Source: Agromyces sp. Marseille-P2726
GTDB taxonomy: Bacteria; Actinomycetota; Actinomycetes; Actinomycetales; Microbacteriaceae
Direction of reading: 5' to 3'
NCBI RefSeq assembly: GCF_902809835.1
Contig: NZ_CADDWM010000009.1
Span: 1 to 64,000 of the forward strand
Length of the DNA stretch: 64,000 nucleotides
The position numbers and the translations under genes are program-made. Positions within the stretch are counted from its first letter, which is position 1. Each line of letters starts with the position of its first letter. A model generated the notes under the pieces. That model had not been told where the DNA came from, ran no database searches, and saw only the letters and a program-made list of their open reading frames with translations. Of this stretch, positions 8,723 to 17,967 are shown one piece after another.

Positions 8723-10351
8723 TCACCGCTTGGAAAGTCGTGCGAGGAGTGGGGCGGCGAATCCCCGCAGCTCAGGGGAGCGCAGCAACCAGAGCACTCC
8801 GAAGTAGATCGTCGCCATCACGATTCCGATGATCGCCATCGAGATGATCGCACCGCTGCGGTCGGTGACCGCGAAGCCGCCGGCCGTGGTGCCGCCGAGT
8901 GCGATGAGCAGTGCGACGCCCACCGCGGCCGGGATCAGCACCGCGCCGAGGTCGCGCAGCAGGCTCAGGGCGATGCGTCGCCCCTCGAGCAGGCCGAGCT
9001 TGCGGCGCAGCAGCACGAGGGCCAGCACGAGTTGGGCGGTGCCCGCGAGCGTCGTCGCGAGGGCGACGCCGACCGCGATCCACTGCACCGGAAGGGCGAT
9101 GCACGCGAGCGCTGCCGCCGAGAAGACGATGACCTGGAAGAGCGTGAAGAAGAACGGAGTGCGGGTGTCACCGAGGGCGTAGAACGTGCGCTGCACGACG
9201 AAGAGCATGCTGAACCCGACGAGGCCGATGGCGAACGCGATGATCACGTTGCCGAGGGCGGATGCGCGTTCGAGTCCGGGTTGGAACACCGCGGCGAACG
9301 GATACGCCACCACCATGAGCACCGCCGCGGCGAGCACGAGGATCACGGTCACGCCCCGCACGGCGCTCGAGAAGTCGTCGCGGACCCGGTCGAGGGCGCC
9401 GAGGTGCGCGTGCTCGCTCATGCGCGTGAAGTAGGCGGTCGCGATCGAGACCGTGATCACCGAGTGCGGCAGCATGAACACGAGCCACGCGTTGTCGATC
9501 GCGGCCAGCGAGGCGCCCGCGCCCGACGCCAGGAGCACGACCTGGGTCTGCACGATGCCGGCGAACGTGGTGAGCAGCAGCATCCCGAAGGTCCAACCCG
9601 CCATGCGTCCGGCGGCGCCGAGTCCGACGCCGCGCCAGCCGAAGTCGGGACGGTAGCGGAGCCCGATGCGCCGCCAGAACCAGAACAGCACCACGGCCTG
9701 CGTGACGATGCCGAGCGTTGCAGAACCCGCGAGCACGGCGATCATGAGCGGATCCCAGTCGTCGACGGTTCGCGTGCCGTCGGGATCGAAGCCGAAGAGC
9801 ACGCCGAAGATCACGAGGCCGATGAGCGCGACGATGTTGTTCAGCACGGGCACCCAGGTGAACGGGCCGAAGCTGCGTCGAGCGTTCAGCACCTCGCCGA
9901 GCAGTGTGTAGAGCCCGTAGAAGAAGATCTGGGGCAGGCACCACCACGCGAACGCGATGGCGAGCGGGAGGATCTCGGGGTTGGACCCGGCGTAGATCCA
10001 CGCGAGCACCGGGGCGAGCGCCGTCGCCAATACCGTGGCCGCGCCGATGACGACGAGCGCCAGCGTGAGCAGCTTGTTGATGTAGGCGCTGCCGCCGTCG
10101 GGATTCGTGCTGGCCCGCACGATCTGCGGCACGAGCACGGCCGAGAGCACGCCGCCTGCGACGATGACGTACACCGTGTTCGGCAGGCCGTTGGCGACCG
10201 CGAACGCATCGGCCGACGTGGAGCCGACGACGCCGATCGCGGCGGCGAGAACGATCGCCTTCAGGAATCCGAGGAGTCGCGACACGATGGTGCCCGAGGC
10301 CAGGAAGAAGCTGGCGCGACCGATGCGATCGGGGTCAGTCACGGTGCGCAT
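8723..10351 (-). CDS. murJ: MurJ/MviN-type lipid II flippase
   Basis: Multi-spanning membrane protein that translocates lipid II for peptidoglycan synthesis. From ATG 10351 it is 542 residues and begins MRTVTDPDRIGRASFFLASG, leading straight into the first membrane helix; many further hydrophobic segments follow. A longer frame reaches ATG 10435 but adds a Pro/Arg-rich stretch overlapping the upstream gene. GTG 10342 is another possible start. It overlaps the end of the DUF6049 gene by about 17 bp, so translational coupling is likely; this pair is conserved in actinobacteria. Confidence 0.92.
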   Translation of the reverse strand: MRTVTDPDRIGRASFFLASGTIVSRLLGFLKAIVLAAAIGVVGSTSADAFAVANGLPNTVYVIVAGGVLSAVLVPQIVRASTNPDGGSAYINKLLTLALVVIGAATVLATALAPVLAWIYAGSNPEILPLAIAFAWWCLPQIFFYGLYTLLGEVLNARRSFGPFTWVPVLNNIVALIGLVIFGVLFGFDPDGTRTVDDWDPLMIAVLAGSATLGIVTQAVVLFWFWRRIGLRYRPDFGWRGVGLGAAGRMAGWTFGMLLLTTFAGIVQTQVVLLASGAGASLAAIDNAWLVFMLPHSVITVSIATAYFTRMSEHAHLGALDRVRDDFSSAVRGVTVILVLAAAVLMVVAYPFAAVFQPGLERASALGNVIIAFAIGLVGFSMLFVVQRTFYALGDTRTPFFFTLFQVIVFSAAALACIALPVQWIAVGVALATTLAGTAQLVLALVLLRRKLGLLEGRRIALSLLRDLGAVLIPAAVGVALLIALGGTTAGGFAVTDRSGAIISMAIIGIVMATIYFGVLWLLRSPELRGFAAPLLARLSKR

Positions 10352-12686
10352 CCGTCGGTTCGTCGGAATCCGAGCGAGCGGATGACGCGGGGCCGGCGTT
10401 CGTCGAACGGGGGTCGGCTGCGGCATCCGTGGCATTCGCCTTGGCGGTGCGCTCCCGGCGGCGGCGGCGGATGCTGCGCCATACGCCGATGCCGAACACG
10501 AGAATCACGATCGCCGCGAGGATCGCAGCGCCGAGCCCCTCCCAGTCGGCCTGCACGTTCGCGGGGATGGTCACCGTGCTGCCGATCGGCACGCCCGAGG
10601 GGGACGACAGCGACACCGCCAGCGAGACCTCGCCGTTGCCGACACCCGCGGCGACCGGCACCCGCACGGTGCTGCGCGACTGGGGCTCGACCGTGACCTC
10701 GACCTGGTCTTCGACGATGAGGCGTCCGTTGGACGGGTTGACGTCGACGACGACCGTGACGGGATACGACAGCGCGTTCTCGATGGTGGTCGGCACGCCC
10801 GTCTCGGTCGACACGACGTTGATCGTGCTGCTGGGGACCACGGAGACCGCATCGAGGATCGCGGACTGCGTCGTCAGCCACTCGGTGACCGCGGCGTTCC
10901 ACGCCTGGGGATCGTCGATCCACTCGACACTGAGGAGGGCGAGCAGGTCGCGTCGCGTCGGCCCCGTGAGCAGGGCGGCATCGGCGAGCACGCTCGCGAA
11001 CGCCGTCACGTCGGCCTCGGCCTGCACCATGCTCGCCGCGGTCGCGAGCCGCTCTTGGGTCTCGGGCTCATCGACGAGCGCGCGGGCCTCGGGTGGGGCG
11101 CCGATCGCGTCGGAGAGTCCGGCGAGCGACGACCAGGGCGAGGTGGCCACCTCGTCGATGAGGGCGGACACACGGATGGGCTGCGGCGCCGCACCACGGT
11201 CGAACATCGCCAGCACCGTCGTGCGCGCATCGCTCGCGTCGAGCGCGAGCTCGGACAGCATCAGGCCCGCCGCAGCCCTCCACTCGGTGTCGGTCGCAGC
11301 GTTCGACGCGGCCCGGATCGCGTCGGTGAGCGCGCCATCGGCGACGAGCACGGTGGAACCGTCGACGTTCGCCGACGACTGGGCGGGGCCCTCGACGGGC
11401 GCGGCATTTGCTGAGGAGAGGAATGTCGTCGTCAGGCCTGCGGCGTCGAAGAAGCCGAGATTCCCGGCTGCCACGGAGTCGTCGGCGGGCCAGGCGATGT
11501 CGGCGCGGGTATACGGCCAGTCGAGCAGTTCCTCGGTCGTGGGAAGGCCGCCCGGCGTCGGCTGGGGCTCGGGCGAGGCCGTCGGGGTGGGACCGGCGCC
11601 GTCGCCGGCGTCCTGCTCGGTTCCCGCTTCGTCGGCCGGGGTCGAGAAGTTGGCCGGGTCGAGCGCATCGGCGAACGTCGTCGCACTGAGCGGCGCAGAC
11701 AGTCCGAGCTGCGCCTGCAGCGCGAGATCCGCGTCGGCGTAGGCGAGCGGGAAGACCTCGTTCGGTACGCTCGCCAGCCGGTCGAGCCACGCCGTCGCGG
11801 TCGCCGGCGCCGCCGTGCCGAGCACCCGGATCGACGCGATGATGCGCGGGTCGATGCCGATGGCGACGCGTCGCCCGGCCAGTGCCTCGAGCTGCCGGGT
11901 CAAGAGCCCGGTCGGGCCCGTCCAGTTCTCGAGCTGCGAGGCGTCGATGAGGCCGTCGGTGACGGTCGACGGCACGGTGAGCGGGGCCGCGAGTGCGACG
12001 GCCACCGATCCGGATGCCGGTACATCCCCGTTGGGGAATGCGTCGACGCCGGCGGCCACCACGGTGTCGCCGACCACCAGTTCGGCTCCGAGCCCGATGA
12101 CGTGAGAGTCGGCGAGTTCGGCGAACGACTCCCCCGGGACCGTGAACGGCACGACCGTCGTGCCGCCTGAGGCGAGCCCCCGGGACGGCGCTTCGGCGAG
12201 CGGGACCACCGATTGGCCCAGCCCGGGCTGGCCTTCGGCGGCGCCCGACGACAGCCAGTCGTCGAGTTCGGCCTCGTCGTCGATCGATGAGCCGGTGCGG
12301 ACGAGCCGAACCACGCCCGCAGCAAGGGATTCGCCGGTGGCGTTCTCGATCTCGACCGAGAGGGCCACGGACGCACTCGGCGTGATGGCGGTGGTGATCG
12401 TCGGCGAGACGCGAACGAGCACGCCGCTCTCGTCGTCGGCGGGTTGGATCGTCCGCGCTCCCCTGGCTGCCGCGGGTCGAGCGCTCGAGGCGTCGGCCCC
12501 CGGCACGGCGAGTACCGACAGCATGCCCGCGGCGGCCTCGAATCCCGCGCTGGCGGCGAGCGGTGCGGTCATCACGCCCACCACGATGGCGGCGCCCGCA
12601 CCCAGCAGCAGCGCCCCTCGGCGGCGGCGCCGGTGCCGGAGGGTGGAGTCGGCGCGCGCGTACGCCTCGTTCCGCTCCGCCACCAT
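10335..12686 (-). CDS. DUF6049 family membrane-anchored protein
   Basis: A 783-residue envelope protein of unknown activity found upstream of murJ in actinobacteria. It has a basic N-terminus (RHRRRRR) followed by a hydrophobic segment (about 25-50), a large Ala/Val/Thr-rich extracytoplasmic region with a low-complexity Pro/Thr/Glu section near residues 350-390, and one C-terminal transmembrane helix (about 728-745, AAILAAIVILVFGIGVW) followed by a basic stop-transfer stretch. The topology suggests most of the protein lies outside the membrane. A role beside MurJ in wall assembly is inference from position. Confidence 0.8.
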   Translation of the reverse strand: MVAERNEAYARADSTLRHRRRRRGALLLGAGAAIVVGVMTAPLAASAGFEAAAGMLSVLAVPGADASSARPAAARGARTIQPADDESGVLVRVSPTITTAITPSASVALSVEIENATGESLAAGVVRLVRTGSSIDDEAELDDWLSSGAAEGQPGLGQSVVPLAEAPSRGLASGGTTVVPFTVPGESFAELADSHVIGLGAELVVGDTVVAAGVDAFPNGDVPASGSVAVALAAPLTVPSTVTDGLIDASQLENWTGPTGLLTRQLEALAGRRVAIGIDPRIIASIRVLGTAAPATATAWLDRLASVPNEVFPLAYADADLALQAQLGLSAPLSATTFADALDPANFSTPADEAGTEQDAGDGAGPTPTASPEPQPTPGGLPTTEELLDWPYTRADIAWPADDSVAAGNLGFFDAAGLTTTFLSSANAAPVEGPAQSSANVDGSTVLVADGALTDAIRAASNAATDTEWRAAAGLMLSELALDASDARTTVLAMFDRGAAPQPIRVSALIDEVATSPWSSLAGLSDAIGAPPEARALVDEPETQERLATAASMVQAEADVTAFASVLADAALLTGPTRRDLLALLSVEWIDDPQAWNAAVTEWLTTQSAILDAVSVVPSSTINVVSTETGVPTTIENALSYPVTVVVDVNPSNGRLIVEDQVEVTVEPQSRSTVRVPVAAGVGNGEVSLAVSLSSPSGVPIGSTVTIPANVQADWEGLGAAILAAIVILVFGIGVWRSIRRRRRERTAKANATDAAADPRSTNAGPASSARSDSDEPTDAHRD

Positions 12687-12804
12687 GCACGCGATTCTAC
12701 GGCGTGGGTCTTGAGCATCCGCTCGACGTCCACAGGCGTTGCCCGCGGCATCCGACCGCCTTCTGTTCGGTCACGACGCCGACCGCCCGAGCCCCCGGAA
12801 TAGC

Positions 12805-14247
12805 ATGGAGGCCATGCAGAGCGTCGCGGCGGCCCTCGAGCGGCTGAGAGGGCTGGCCGATTCGCCGACGGTCGCGCAACTCGCCCAGGCGTTCGACGCG
12901 GCGGGTCGCGAGATCGCCCTCGTCGGCGGCCCGGTGCGCGACGCGTTCCTCGGCAGGCAGACGAACGATCTCGATTTCACGACGGATGCCACGCCCGACG
13001 AGATCCTCGCGATCGTCGAGCCGATCGCCGAGGCCCACTGGGACATCGGCCGCGACTTCGGCACGATCGGGGCGAAGATCGCCGGCGAGGCGGTGGAGAT
13101 CACCACGTACCGCGCCGACTCGTACGACGGCGACTCGCGCAAGCCCGAGGTGGTGTTCGGGTCGAGCCTCGAGGACGACCTGGCGCGCCGCGACTTCACC
13201 GTCAACGCGCTCGCACTGCGCCTGCCCCAGCTCGCGCTCGTCGACCCGTCGGGCGGGATCGACGACCTGCTCGCCGCGACCCTGCGCACGCCGGCCGCGC
13301 CCGAGCGGTCGTTCGGCGATGACCCGCTGCGCATGCTGCGCGCCGCCCGATTCTCGGCTCAGCTCGGATTCGAGGTCGAGGAGGGGACCCGCGCGGCGAT
13401 GACCGAGCTCGCATCCGAGATCGACCGCATCTCCGCCGAGCGCGTGCGCGACGAGCTGTCGAAGCTCCTGCTGACCGCGGCACCTCGGGGCGGCATCCGC
13501 CTGCTCGTCGAGTCGGGACTCGCCGATCGGGTCCTGCCAGAGATCCCGGCGCTGCGCCTCGAGATCGACGAGCATCACCACCACAAGGACGTGTACGAGC
13601 ACTCGCTCACCGTGCTCGACCAGGCGATCGATTACGAGGTGTCGCGCGGTCGACTGGACTCTCCCGACCTCGTGCTGCGGCTCGCGGCCCTGTTGCACGA
13701 CATCGGCAAGCCGGCCACGCGTCGGCTCGAGCGCGGCGGCGCAGTGACGTTCCACCACCACGACGTCGTCGGCGCCAAGCTCGCCCGCAAGCGGCTCCGG
13801 GCGCTCCGGTACGACAACGACACGATCGCCGCGGTCTCCCGCCTGATCGAACTGCACCTGCGGTTCTTCGGGTACACCGACGGGGCCTGGACCGACTCGG
13901 CCGTCCGTCGCTACGTGCGCGACGCCGGCGACCAGCTCGAGCGGCTGCACATCCTCACTCGAGCGGATGTCACGACCCGCAATCGTCGCAAGGCCGATCG
14001 CCTCGGCTTCGCCTACGACGACCTCGAGGAGCGCATCGCGGTGCTCGCCGAGCAGGAGGAGCTCGCGGCGGTGCGCCCCGAGCTCGACGGCGAGCAGATC
14101 ATGGCGCTGCTGGGCGTGAAGCCCGGCCCGATCGTGGGCGAGGCGTACCGCTTCCTGCTCGACGTGCGGCTCGACGAGGGCCCGATCGGTGCCGACGCCG
14201 CGCGCGAGCGGCTGCTCGCCTGGTGGGCGCAGCGCGCGCCATCCTGA
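12805..14247 (+). CDS. cca: CCA tRNA nucleotidyltransferase with HD domain
   Basis: Adds or repairs the 3' CCA end of tRNA. The 480-residue protein has a class II nucleotidyltransferase head with GGPVRDAFLG and the catalytic NDLDFTTDA, the arginine-rich RRDFTVNALAL region, and a C-terminal HD domain (HHHKDVYEHSL; LLHDIGKPATRR). ATG 12805 is preferred over an upstream ATG at 12739, which adds residues lacking homology; ATG 12814 is also possible. It is divergent from the DUF6049 gene. The inverted repeat begins inside this gene at 13607. Confidence 0.95.
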   Translation: MEAMQSVAAALERLRGLADSPTVAQLAQAFDAAGREIALVGGPVRDAFLGRQTNDLDFTTDATPDEILAIVEPIAEAHWDIGRDFGTIGAKIAGEAVEITTYRADSYDGDSRKPEVVFGSSLEDDLARRDFTVNALALRLPQLALVDPSGGIDDLLAATLRTPAAPERSFGDDPLRMLRAARFSAQLGFEVEEGTRAAMTELASEIDRISAERVRDELSKLLLTAAPRGGIRLLVESGLADRVLPEIPALRLEIDEHHHHKDVYEHSLTVLDQAIDYEVSRGRLDSPDLVLRLAALLHDIGKPATRRLERGGAVTFHHHDVVGAKLARKRLRALRYDNDTIAAVSRLIELHLRFFGYTDGAWTDSAVRRYVRDAGDQLERLHILTRADVTTRNRRKADRLGFAYDDLEERIAVLAEQEELAAVRPELDGEQIMALLGVKPGPIVGEAYRFLLDVRLDEGPIGADAARERLLAWWAQRAPS

Positions 14248-14258
14248 CCTCGTCTTCT

Positions 14259-14373
14259 CGCCGAGTGTGCTCATCGTGCGCCCGCCGCGGGGCGAGCTCG
14301 CCGAGTGTGCTCATTGTGCGCCCGCCGCGGGGATTTCGGGCGGTTCCGGCGGCAGTATCGGGCACACTCGGCG
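14259..14373. repeat. REP-like element, copy A
   Basis: Two 40-bp tandem units at 14259 and 14299 each start with CGCCGAGTGTGCTC. An inverted partner, CGGGCACACTCGGCG, closes the element at 14359-14373 (one mismatch to the family end CGAGCACACTCGGCG). It lies between cca and the AbiEi-like gene. Confidence 0.75.
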
Positions 14374-14453
14374 CGCCGGACTCGTCCTCCACATCGCTGC
14401 GAACGACGTTGCCGTGAGGCGGTTCGCCGGTCGTCGCGCAACGAGGGCTCGAT

Positions 14454-15416
14454 ATGGCGTGGACTGCGCCGATGGAAGGTTCGGAGGATTGGACGCTCCG
14501 CCACGTGTCATTGGTCACCGGCGACCGCAGGTCGAGTACGCGAGCGAAGGGCGGGCTCCTGGTCAAGGTACGGCACGGCGCGTACGTGGCGCCCGAAGAC
14601 TGGCCGGAACGCGAGCGGGAGGCCGCCCACTTCATACGGATGCAGGCGGTGGATGCCGCGATGCGAACCCGTCCGGTGTTCTCGCATCGATCCGCCGCCC
14701 TCGTGTGGGGATTGCCGGTCATCGGCATCTCGAACAGGGTCGACCTCGTCGGCTTCGCCCGTCAGGGCGGACGCACTCGGCGAGGGATCGTCTGGCACAA
14801 CGACGCCATCCGCGACGACGAGGTGGTCGAGGTCGACGGGATGCTCGTGACCTCGCTGGTTCGCACGATGGTCGACCTGGCACGCACACGCGACTTCGCG
14901 GCCGCGGTCGCGGCCGTCGACCGCGGACTGCGGAGCGAGTTCCGGTCCGATCTGCTGGGACAGGTCGACGGAGTGCCTCGCGAGCAGGTGATCGAGGCGA
15001 TCGAGCGGTATCCGGGGCGGCGCGGCATCCGGGCCGCCCGGGCCGTGGTCGCCTTCGCCGACCCTCGCTCCGACTCCGCCGGCGAATCGGCCAGCCGGGC
15101 GAACATGCACTTGGCGGGATTCCCGGCGCCGGGCCTGCAAGTGGCCTTGGAGCGATACGACGGCGGTCGCGACATCGTGGACTTCGACTGGCCCGACTCC
15201 GGTCATTTCGGGGAGTTCGATGGGCGGGGCAAGTACCTGCGGGAGGAATTCACCGATGGACGTGCGCTCGAGGAGATCCTGCTCGCGGAGAAGGACCGAG
15301 AGGATCGGATCCGACGCCATCGGCCGTTCGGCATTCGATGGGGCTGGGACATCGGGACGAACCTGCTGCGCCTCCGGGCTCACCTGATCGCGCACGGTCT
15401 CCATCCCACCCGGTGA
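14454..15416 (+). CDS. AbiEi-like antitoxin-domain protein with C-terminal nuclease-like region
   Basis: A 320-residue protein. The N-terminal 60 residues (ending in VKVRHGAYVAPEDW) resemble the winged-helix start of AbiEi antitoxins. The C-terminal third has DIVDFDW followed by GEFDGRGKY, an arrangement like DUF559/PD-(D/E)XK-type domains. No AbiEii-like toxin adjoins it: cca is upstream and rpsF downstream, so it appears to be an orphan. REP-like elements flank both sides. ATG 14454 has GAGGG about 7 nt upstream. Function is unknown; regulator or DNA-acting protein are both possible. Confidence 0.65.
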   Translation: MAWTAPMEGSEDWTLRHVSLVTGDRRSSTRAKGGLLVKVRHGAYVAPEDWPEREREAAHFIRMQAVDAAMRTRPVFSHRSAALVWGLPVIGISNRVDLVGFARQGGRTRRGIVWHNDAIRDDEVVEVDGMLVTSLVRTMVDLARTRDFAAAVAAVDRGLRSEFRSDLLGQVDGVPREQVIEAIERYPGRRGIRAARAVVAFADPRSDSAGESASRANMHLAGFPAPGLQVALERYDGGRDIVDFDWPDSGHFGEFDGRGKYLREEFTDGRALEEILLAEKDREDRIRRHRPFGIRWGWDIGTNLLRLRAHLIAHGLHPTR

Positions 15417-15423
15417 CAGGAGT

Positions 15424-15498
15424 CGTCGACTGTGCCCGAAATGCTATCGAAAGGCCGGCGCGCGCTGTCGCGGCACGTGGTTTCGAGCACACTCGGCG
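15424..15498. repeat. REP-like element, copy B
   Basis: A 75-bp element ending in the perfect family end CGAGCACACTCGGCG (15484-15498). Its left end, CGTCGACTGTGCCCG (15424-15438), matches the reverse complement with three mismatches. It starts just past the stop of the AbiEi-like gene and has the same length as copy C at 38416. Confidence 0.65.
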
Positions 15499-15620
15499 AT
15501 CAGACCGGGAAGGGCAGCACCGGCGGCGATGTGCGCGCGGGCGGGGCATCCGTTACCATTGACAGGTTGCCCGTGTGCCGCAGTCGCGGCCTCCTCGGTG
15601 CGACGCGTGAACACCCTCCT

Positions 15621-15643
15621 GCTGCCGGGACCGACCCGGCAGC
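15621..15643 (+). promoter_or_regulatory. candidate S6:S18-binding leader hairpin of rpsF
   Basis: A perfect 9-bp stem (GCTGCCGGG / CCCGGCAGC) closes a 5-nt loop ACCGA, about 28 nt before the rpsF start codon and ahead of its strong ribosome binding site. Known rpsF leaders bind the S6:S18 complex through a stem-loop presenting a CCG trinucleotide, as this loop does. Autoregulation is inferred from that likeness. Confidence 0.5.
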
Positions 15644-15671
15644 CGCTGAGTCCGAAGGAGGTGGGTAAGTC

Positions 15672-16088
15672 ATGCACCAGTACGAGCTGATGGTCATCCT
15701 CGATCCCGAGATCGACGAGCGCACCGTTGCTCCCAGCCTTGACAAGTTCCTCAACGTCATCCGTAACGATGGCGGCACCGTCGACAAGGTCGACATCTGG
15801 GGACGTCGTCGTCTGGCCTACGAGATCAACAAGAAGTCCGAGGGCATCTACGCCGTCGTCGACTTCACCGCGGAGTCCACGACCACCGATGAGCTCGACC
15901 GCCAGCTGAACCTCAGCGAGGCCGTCATGCGCACCAAGGTGCTCCGCGCAGAAGACGCGATCGCCCAGGTCGCCGCCCACACCAAGGCGCAGGAGGAGAA
16001 GGCCGCGAAGAAGGCCGCTGCCTCTGCGAAGGCCGGTGCCCGGGCTGCTGCCGCGGCATCCGCCCCCGCCTCGACCAAGGACGCCTAG
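15672..16088 (+). CDS. rpsF: 30S ribosomal protein S6
   Basis: Binds 16S rRNA with S18 in the small subunit platform. The 138-residue protein begins [18 protein letters not shown] and has the family core [22 protein letters not shown]-terminal Ala/Lys-rich tail (about 100-138) extends beyond the usual 95-100 residues, as is common in actinobacteria. AAGGAGGTG precedes ATG 15672. It heads the rpsF-ssb-rpsR-rplI cluster; ssb starts 5 nt after its stop. Confidence 0.97.
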   Translation: MHQYELMVILDPEIDERTVAPSLDKFLNVIRNDGGTVDKVDIWGRRRLAYEINKKSEGIYAVVDFTAESTTTDELDRQLNLSEAVMRTKVLRAEDAIAQVAAHTKAQEEKAAKKAAASAKAGARAAAAASAPASTKDA

Positions 16089-16093
16089 GTCCC

Positions 16094-16603
16094 ATGGCCG
16101 GCGAGACGATCATCACCGTGGTGGGCAACCTCACGGCAGACCCCGAGCTGCGCTACACGCAGAACGGGCTGGCGGTTGCCAACTTCACCATCGCGTCCAC
16201 CCCCCGCACGTACGACCGTCAGGCGAACGAGTGGAAGGACGGTGAAGCGCTGTTCCTGCGCGCGAGTGTCTGGCGCGAGTTCGCCGAGCACGTCGCCGGA
16301 TCGCTCACCAAAGGTACCCGGGTCATCGCTTCCGGGCGTCTCAAGCAGCGTTCGTACGAGACGAAGGAAGGCGAGAAGCGCACCACCATCGAGCTCGAGA
16401 TCGACGAGATCGGCCCGAGCCTGCGCTACGCCACCGCTTCCGTGACCCGAGCCCAGTCGAACCGTGGCGCGGTCGGCGGCGGCTCCTACGGCGGCGGCCA
16501 GTCCGACGACGCGTGGGCGCCGAGTGCTCCCGCGGCCCGGCAGGGCGGCGGCGATGTCTGGAACACGCCGGGCACGAGCTACGGCGACGAGACCCCCTTC
16601 TAA
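16094..16603 (+). CDS. ssb: single-stranded DNA-binding protein
   Basis: Protects single-stranded DNA in replication and repair. The 169-residue protein has an N-terminal OB fold ([20 protein letters not shown] through about residue 110), a Gly/Ser/Ala linker (GGGSYGGGQ), and the acidic C-terminal tip ending DETPF used for partner binding. It is 5 nt behind rpsF and 66 nt before rpsR, in the standard actinobacterial order. Confidence 0.96.
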   Translation: MAGETIITVVGNLTADPELRYTQNGLAVANFTIASTPRTYDRQANEWKDGEALFLRASVWREFAEHVAGSLTKGTRVIASGRLKQRSYETKEGEKRTTIELEIDEIGPSLRYATASVTRAQSNRGAVGGGSYGGGQSDDAWAPSAPAARQGGGDVWNTPGTSYGDETPF

Positions 16604-16669
16604 TCACCAGGGTTTCGAGACGGCGCTTCGCGCCTCCTCAACCCGCAGAACACCAAGACAGGAAATCCA

Positions 16670-16930
16670 ATGGCTGGAAAGTCAAGCGGCGACCGCCGCA
16701 AGCCGAGCCGCGGGAAGGGCGCGAAGAACGCCGCCCCGGCGAAGTCGATCAAGGTCGGCGTCATCGACTACAAGGATGTCGCCACCCTCCGCAAGTTCAT
16801 CTCCGAGCGCGGCAAGATCCGCGCCCGCCGCATCACCGGTGTCTCCGTGCAGGAGCAGCGCCTCATCGCCCGCGCCGTGAAGAACGCGCGCGAGATGGCC
16901 CTCCTGCCCTACTCGGGCTCCGGCCGCTAA
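16670..16930 (+). CDS. rpsR: 30S ribosomal protein S18
   Basis: Partner of S6 on the 30S platform. The 86-residue protein has a basic N-terminus ([17 protein letters not shown]), the core [20 protein letters not shown], and [16 protein letters not shown]. The zinc-ligand cysteines found in some S18 proteins are absent, so this is a Cys-free form. A GACAGGAAA sequence precedes the ATG. rplI starts 11 nt after its stop. Confidence 0.97.
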   Translation: MAGKSSGDRRKPSRGKGAKNAAPAKSIKVGVIDYKDVATLRKFISERGKIRARRITGVSVQEQRLIARAVKNAREMALLPYSGSGR

Positions 16931-16941
16931 GGAGCACGACG

Positions 16942-17394
16942 ATGGCAAAGGTTATTCTCACCAACGAGGTCACGGGCCTCGGGGCTGCAGGTGACGTGGT
17001 CGAGGTCAAGAACGGCTACGCCCGCAACTACCTGGTTCCGCAGGGCCTCGCCACGCCGTGGACCCGCGGCGGCCAGAAGCAGGTCGACCAGATCAAGGCC
17101 GCCCGTTCGGCTCGCGAGCTCCACTCCCTCGAAGACGCCCAGGCCGTGAAGGCCAAGCTCGAGGCGGAGAAGGTTCGACTGACCGTCAAGGCCGGCCTCG
17201 GCGGTCGCCTCTTCGGTTCGGTGAAGACGGCGGATGTCGCGGCTGCCGTCGCCGACGCCGGTCTCGGCGAGCTCGACAAGCGCAAGATCGAGATCCCGAC
17301 CCCCATCAAGGCGGTCGGCGAGCACGAGGCGACCGTTCGCCTCCGCGATGAGGTCTCGGCGACGATCACCCTCCAGGTGGTCGCTGCGAAGTAA
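16942..17394 (+). CDS. rplI: 50S ribosomal protein L9
   Basis: Large-subunit protein that binds 23S rRNA near the L1 stalk. The 150-residue protein begins [20 protein letters not shown] and has [14 protein letters not shown], a connecting helix (about 40-75), and a C-terminal domain with [17 protein letters not shown] 16942 is preceded by AAGGAG. It ends the ribosomal cluster and is followed by a strong hairpin. Confidence 0.97.
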   Translation: MAKVILTNEVTGLGAAGDVVEVKNGYARNYLVPQGLATPWTRGGQKQVDQIKAARSARELHSLEDAQAVKAKLEAEKVRLTVKAGLGGRLFGSVKTADVAAAVADAGLGELDKRKIEIPTPIKAVGEHEATVRLRDEVSATITLQVVAAK

Positions 17395-17410
17395 TTCGCG
17401 CACTCAGGCA

Positions 17411-17443
17411 GACGGCGGCTCGGGCTTCGGCCCGGCCGCCGTC
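17411..17443 (+). terminator. terminator-like hairpin after rplI
   Basis: GACGGCGGC pairs with GCCGCCGTC and encloses a second stem CGGGC-TTCG-GCCCG with a stable TTCG tetraloop. It lies 16 nt past the rplI stop and separates the ribosomal cluster from dnaB. There is no clear U-run, which is common in high-GC actinobacteria. Confidence 0.75.
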
Positions 17444-17620
17444 TCGCATCTTCGGGTCGCGACGGAACACGCGTCGCTCGACCCCCATCGACCGCGTCGA
17501 GGACGTACAGGACTCCGCCGCCATCCTCCTCGACGGCCGGCGCCCCCACGCAATCGACAGCACCGGTTGTACCACCGCGACGATGCCGCGCACAATATTT
17601 CTTGACGATTCCTGTGATCG

Positions 17621-17809
17621 TTGTGCACAGGTCCACGCGTGGCCGCCTCGGAGTTCTGAAGAAGTTTTCGTCCACAGGTGTGGAATGATGAATTCCCTGA
17701 TCATAAGGAAATTACAGCGGTGTAGTTCGGGGCAATTCCACAGTTTTCCACAGGGCGAGTGCACACGTTCCGCGGCGTTTCGCCCAGTTTCTCCCCAGAG
17801 TTATCCACA
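17621..17809. promoter_or_regulatory. DnaA-box cluster upstream of dnaB
   Basis: The 573-bp spacer between rplI and dnaB is AT-richer than its surroundings. It carries one perfect DnaA box TTATCCACA (17801-17809) and near matches TTGTGCACA (17621-17629), TCGTCCACA (17668-17676), AATTCCACA (17734-17742) and TTTTCCACA (17744-17752). DnaA control of dnaB or a titration site is plausible. It is not a normal oriC position, because dnaA and dnaN are not adjacent. Confidence 0.6.
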
Positions 17810-17967
17810 GGGTGAGTTGTGCTGTGCACGAGGCTTCCATATCGTGAAGCAGCGTCCTGGGATCAGCAGTTCAATCGGCTGGCCGAGCCCGTGTCAGAGG
17901 CTCCGGCCACACTGAAGTGCGGGCGCTGAATCCGCACCGCCGGGAGCCGAAATCGGAGGTCATCACG

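Noticed and set aside
8714..10696. 660-residue plus-strand open frame over murJ
   Set aside because: Asp/Glu/His/Arg-rich shadow of murJ and the DUF6049 gene with no motif.
17395..17967. Second origin of replication between rplI and dnaB
   Set aside because: DnaA boxes are present, but there is no adjacent dnaA or dnaN and only one box is perfect; a regulatory or titration role is more likely.
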